A DNA stretch of 64,000 nucleotides, from assembly GCF_901709675.1 (NCBI RefSeq), contig NC_051087.1, positions 4,855,001-4,919,000 on the forward strand. Direction: 5' to 3'. Under the pieces are notes generated by a model, which was not told the origin of the DNA, ran no database searches, and saw only the letters and a program-made list of their open reading frames with translations. Shown here one piece after another: positions 58,801 through 64,000 of the stretch (position 1 is the first letter of the stretch; every line of letters begins with the position of its first letter). This stretch comes from Syngnathus acus (lineage: Eukaryota > Chordata > Actinopteri > Syngnathiformes > Syngnathidae). The position numbers and the translations under genes were made by a program.

Positions 58801-61800
58801 TGTCACGATATCACATTTCTTTGTAGTTTTAAACGGCAATTTTGTTATGCGCCAAAAAAAGGTCCTCAAGGCTTTGCGACTTGCGTAAACAAAATGGAAA
58901 CGTCTCGCACTACAGCAATGACAAAATAACAACTCAGGAATAGAATGAAAACAATCGGGCTATCAAAAAAAAATTAAAGTTCATCTAAAGTCCTTCCAAG
59001 TTGCTTTATAAATAAAGAGACAGGGTCTTCCAAGGCCACTGTAAACTCTACATATCCTTCCACCCTTGTGCTTGGGAAGAGGAAGTGCACAAACACTAAC
59101 GTCCTTCAGACACTTGGCAACGACGTGCAATCGCAGTGACCCCGATCCTTGAACCTGCACATCCTCTGATTTCGATTTTGTCCAAGGGAAAGCCAGACTA
59201 GGATGGCCATACGGCAACATGGATTCCTTGAGAGAGGCATGGGACAAAAAAATCAAAATCAAAGAGGTTCTCACCCACTATGGTTCATAGGAGCACGAGA
59301 ATTATGTTTGCGTGCCCAGAGAACCCGGAGAAGAGAAGAAGTAGAAGGTTTGGTTGTGGATTTGACAATCCAACCCAAAGATGATTGACACGGCACTTTT
59401 TTTTATTTTATTTTTTATAAGTGTCTCTATGTTGGCCACTAAATAGCAGCCGGTCTGGATGCGCTTCTGATCACGAACCATGTCAAAATGTCCAGCTGCC
59501 GCCCCCGTTCAAAAAGATGAAGTGTGGAAGGATTTGGCTGAGGAAAATCAATTTCACAGCATCTGAGCTGAGGAGACGATGTGAAGCGACAGCACGGCGA
59601 TGCTTTTGTACAGAAGCTTGTCAGCCGCCCATCAAATCAGCCAACATATTAATACGCTCATCTTGGATGTACAGTATATAGTCATGTTGGAAACAATTTA
59701 CGAAAAATAATCCTCTGCGCATTTCAAATGAGGCTAGCGACAGTAATTGTGATTAACACGCTGTAAAATCCCTCCCGCGTTGTTGCGTCAGTTTAAGCGA
59801 ATGTTATTTCCAAGGAAGCTTCTATTTTGAACATAGCCGCCAGGTAGTTTCTATAAAGAGGCCATTTCAGACCAGCTTTCTGCACATATTAATAAAACAT
59901 TTTTAAATAGATTTTTGTAAAAGGTAACCTGACAAATATTGATGATTTGTCAACATGCTTGTAAACAAGTCAATCCAGATTGATTGGTGCCATATACCTT
60001 ATGTGCGCATGCAAAAAAAAACCAAAAAAAAAAACCATTTGGGCTTGTGCAAAATTGAAGCAGTGTTTCCTGTTTACTGAATTAAAAGTCCTTACTTGTG
60101 CTTTCCAATGTTTTGGAATTCATGAATTCTGGCGTTACGGCTTTATCTCCTAAACTTGGTGTACAGACAGTTGAGGCTTGTATGATAAGCGGGTGAACGG
60201 CGGCTTTTAAATGCGAGGAAGAACTCACTGTGTGTGTGTGTGTGTGTTGGTTGTTCCGCTTTGCCAACGAATGCGGATTACAAGCTCGTCGTATTTTCAC
60301 GGGTACACAGAAGCGTGACTGAAGGAAAATCTGTCTGGAAATGCTGACTGAAGGTCATGATGATAGTTCACCTCCCATCCATGATTGTTACAAACCATGA
60401 AAGACAGAAGGGAGGAAAGACATGGGGATAAAAGGAAAAAAAAATCTAGAAGGAATGAATGAGGGTGGACGTGATGCAATGATGCATTCACGGGGACTGT
60501 TCTGACAAGTCCCGACAAGGTAGCCGAAGATGTGACACAAACATGGCGTCAGCTATTTACGCAAAATGCGCTTGCCCGCACATGTACGCACAACCACGAG
60601 AGAAACGTGACAATTAATGACAGGACCAGAATTTCTCTCCCAAAAATTGCTTTAAACTGAAATACCCAGACACAGAGAAATCACGTCTATTGTTTAATCA
60701 GGATTTATATGAGGGGATTCTGTCAATAGGATAGAAATGATCATTGAAAATTTGTTTAAATCCAACAAATGTGATTTTTTATTTTATTTTTTTATTTTTT
60801 TCTGTCCCCACCGTGCTTTGTAACTCATTCATCATCACTCAAGGAATTCAAATAATTCTAACTGTAGACTAAACAGGTGTATAATGCGGGCCATTATTTT
60901 GTGAGGTAGTCGTTTGACTTGCGTTTGCTTGCTTTGTATGTGCAGGATTAGTGTGTGTGTGTATGTCAAACAGGTTTAGAGAGGAATGCAGTGCTAGTGT
61001 AATCTGCCCTGGGCTCACTTTCACTATTGTCATTACATCAAAAGCCCGTAGCCCTGCACGCCAAAGGCAACAAACCGTTACAGACACAAAAGTATAAAAA
61101 GACGATTTTTTCCTCCCCAATTCATTGTCAATCAATTCCACACAATCCAGTTGTCTCGTGATTACAGTTGAAAGATGTCCGTTGGGATGCGATAAGGTCG
61201 TCCGAAAGCAGTACTTTCTACATTTCTTTCATAGTCAGGTCACCTTGCTACCGAGACAGTCAAATATTTAACTTTCCTCCTTCCCAATTATCAGTGAGGA
61301 TAAACAAAGCGACATTACGGCCACCTTTGAACAATTTGAAGACTCCAAACAAGTTCTCACCTTCACAACATGTCCTTACAATCTAATATTTGTCTGCTTG
61401 ATCAATACATTACTGATGGTAGCGAAGGAAGGTCAAGAGGATCGGGGATTGGGAACAACCGATAGTCAACAGAAGAGTGTTGAGTGGGTTTTTTCTGTCC
61501 TCTACTTGGACAGAACTTGTGAGACTTTAAATCAACAGATCATTGCAATTAAAGTGCTGTGTCCTCACAGAGTACGAATGAAAGGATTGATCACATTTGA
61601 ATGGGACGTACAAATAGAATGTCAGAAACACATTACAATGCTTCATTTTCTCTCATTTTATAGGCAAGTACAATCTTGCTATTTTTAAATTAAATCCACA
61701 CTGAAAAAACATGAGTGATTCCTGGAAATCAAGCTCTGTCATCTGTACACAATTGGGGGCATTGACCCTGTGCTTAGTAACAGTGCTTCCAGGTGAACCA

Positions 61801-63580
61801 ACTTTGTGTGAGACACGAGTACGACACTGAAGAATGTAAACACGTCAGATGCGTGAAATCAAATTGCCTTCAAGGTTCCCCCAATACTTCACTTCCATTT
61901 TTTTCATTTACATTTGTATGATGGGTAAGACCAATGAAATCTTAATAATTTAACATTAAACAACATTTTCTCTACGATCATGACTTGTTCCTCATATTAG
62001 GTTGACTATTGGGTGTAAACACAACAAATGCTTGCAGCTTGGTTTTCAGGTTACACTGTTAGAGCTGGTAATGGGGAAAGGAATGAGAAAGTCCAATTCG
62101 ACATTAACTTTGGGTGGAGTGCAGGGATAGATGCGCCAGGAGCAATGCTGCAGTGAAACTGTGAAAATCTACTTGTCAACCAAGTTGACAAGCTAGAGGA
62201 AAGAGCGCTGACTGCAACTATAATAAATGCAAATATTTAACTCCTCCTGTCTAACAAGAGATTTAATCAATACGACATCTGCAGATATCCATCAGCATTA
62301 ATATAAAACCTATAACCTGATGGAGCGCTCCCTCAGGATAGCGCCAAGGCTAATAGCAAACAAACAACCTTTAGTTTCTAGTACAAATCCTGGAACTGTC
62401 TTAGCATTTCTGTCCAAAAAGCAGAAAAAAAACAGTGACTTGTGGACAACAAGCAGTGCAAAGTCCATCCGAAGCCACGTGATAAATTTTGGCATCACAA
62501 ATCATTTACAGCGCCTCAGCCATGGTCGTTTCACTTTAGTAAAAACCTTGAACGGTCCGTGTCAGCAGCTGTAGTTCAATTTGTGTTTTTGTTAGGACAT
62601 GAACAGGCAGAGTGGTAAACTTACAGGGTTGCAAATCATCCGAAGATTGTGTTCTTTGGATCCAGTGGTATTATTCCCCATACACAACGGGAGATGACTA
62701 CTTGATAATTCACTGTCGCAAAAACTATGCTTGTTAACAAGGCTTCAAAAGGAAAGTCTTTCCTGTGAGTCAAATTATACCAGCAGTGAGCTGCACCGCC
62801 TTTCGGAAAAGGCCTGGAGACCCTTCCGTCTTGAGCCTGACAGAAGAAGCGGCATTTGAAGAACTCCTGCTGGGATCTTTGTTTGTGAATCAGCATGCAA
62901 AGTAGTGTTTGTTTGATGGATTGCTCAAATGAAGTTCCTTACAAAGAAACCTCCAAACTAAGAATAGCTGTGGTTGCAAGGATGTTGCCATTAAGTGGGC
63001 CTCTGTGAGTCATAAAAACATGAAAACCAATATGTGGTTAATATGAACAATCTTACATGCAAGTGTGGTGTGTTTAATACACAAGTGACACAATTGTAAT
63101 ATTTTTTTCCCCGTTGTTGACCTCCAGTGGCACAATTCATATATGCTCATATAGAAAAATATGCATCAGCCTTCACTACTTCATTAGTGACCCAGAAGTA
63201 CATAAAAATACAAAATAAAACGGTCAGAGGCAACTTGAAAGGGCCAAAAGACAGCCCGGCTAGTTAAACTACTGCATCATGAAACATAGCCTGTAGACCT
63301 GAACTTTATTACCTGTAAAAGTGTTCAAAGGTAAACTTAAACCGTTCCTGATGGTTCCAGGAAAATAAATAAAAAATCAGGCTACTGTAAAACACTTTTG
63401 AATCACGTGAGTCACATTCAAATCCCTGTTTAAGTGTTCAGGTCCAACAAGTTAATTTAAGAGCTGTTGAGCTTGTCCAACTAAACTGGGCTCGCTTCCA
63501 GCAGCATGGACCGCTTTCAAAACTTGTCAACACAGCACTGACAGAAACATTCGGGAAATAAATACAGCAAAGTACGTAGA
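55840..63580. other. Long non-coding stretch upstream of palm3
   Basis: I find no exon with family motifs. It is probably the first intron of palm3, if the CpG-rich segment at 63.6-64 kb is its promoter. Contents are (TG)n at 60231-60247, A runs and AT-rich unique sequence. The segment 56700-57600 has low repeat content but no recognisable protein. Confidence 0.45.
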
Positions 63581-63585
63581 CTCAC

Positions 63586-64000
63586 CTGGGGCTGGCTTGA
63601 TAAAGTCCAACTGAGCGTGGAGTTTTCAAAAAATAAAGGAGAAATAAGAAATACGCGGAAATAACCTAATGAATGGTCGCTGCAGTAGTTCGAGTTTAAA
63701 AAAAGGAAGTTTCCCGAGCACCTGAGCGAGTTGCGCCCTTAATACATTTCTCGCACTCGACCACCAACTTAAAGATGGCGAGCGAAAGTTGCGTCTTACA
63801 TCAGTAAAAACGAGAAAAGCACTCCCGCCAAACAAAGCCGCAGTTGCCGCGTCTCTTCGCGAGTGAGAGGAGGAAGAGGAGGAGGAGGAGGAGGAAGCGC
63901 GGTGGTTACCTGACTCCGGTGGCGGTGTGTTTAAGCTAGGTCGGCCCCTTCTCACTCGGGCAGGCGGCTTCGCGTGTCCAAATGTCGGCTGTGGGCACCG
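63586..64000 (-). promoter_or_regulatory. CpG-rich promoter region with candidate 5' UTR exons
   Basis: Two strong minus-strand donors end candidate leader exons. CAG|GTAACC ends one at 63910; CCCCAG|GTGAGT ends another spanning 63610-63586. These could be the untranslated first exons of palm3. A purine-rich (GGA)n run is at 63865-63897. AAGATGGCGAGC at about 63773-63784 matches the YY1 motif in plus orientation, so the region may be bidirectional. A plus-strand ATG (ATGTCGGCTGTGGGC) at 63982 runs off the window and cannot be judged. Confidence 0.45.

Overview
The window looks like a ray-finned (probably percomorph) fish genome. Genes are split by short introns with GT-AG boundaries. Introns and spacers carry (CA)n and (GGAT)n microsatellites, MITE-like palindromic elements and teleost-type retroposon 3' ends. 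All readable proteins are animal proteins. Only about 12 kb of the 64 kb is coding or clearly regulatory. Exon models were built by hand from reading frame, splice sites and phase; family names rest on recognising protein motifs, without a database search.

Left half (1-24 kb). 1-8.2 kb has no gene I can support. 8.67-10.58 kb (minus) encodes a COPRS-like PRMT5 cofactor. Just upstream and also on minus, 12.7-23.5 kb holds rab11fip4 in 13 coding exons, starting from a promoter that gives the form without EF hands. The two genes are neighbours in mammals too (human 17q11.2).

Middle (24-41 kb). A repeat-rich spacer leads to a minus-strand gene (28.5-31.5 kb) for a secreted, probably GPI-anchored protein. 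It has three divergent Ig-like domains that lack the usual F-strand cysteine. Its two small introns are almost identical although the flanking exons have diverged. A plus-strand gene at 35.5-38.6 kb encodes a type I membrane receptor with three Ig domains and a tail without tyrosine motifs.

Right half (41-64 kb). On minus lie misp3 (MISP/AKAP2 C-terminal family), three tandem single-exon lipocalins of the saxitoxin/tetrodotoxin-binding-protein type, and palm3 (paralemmin-3, C-terminal CaaX box). PALM3 and MISP3 are direct neighbours in mammals (human 19p13), so the lipocalin cluster sits inside a conserved pair. 55.8-63.6 kb has no visible gene and ends in a CpG-rich promoter region that probably supplies the 5' exon(s) of palm3.

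The best candidates for something undescribed are the GPI-type triple-Ig gene with conserved introns and diverged exons, the intronless lipocalin cluster with its very short 3' ends and a MITE abutting one stop codon, and the tyrosine-free Ig receptor.
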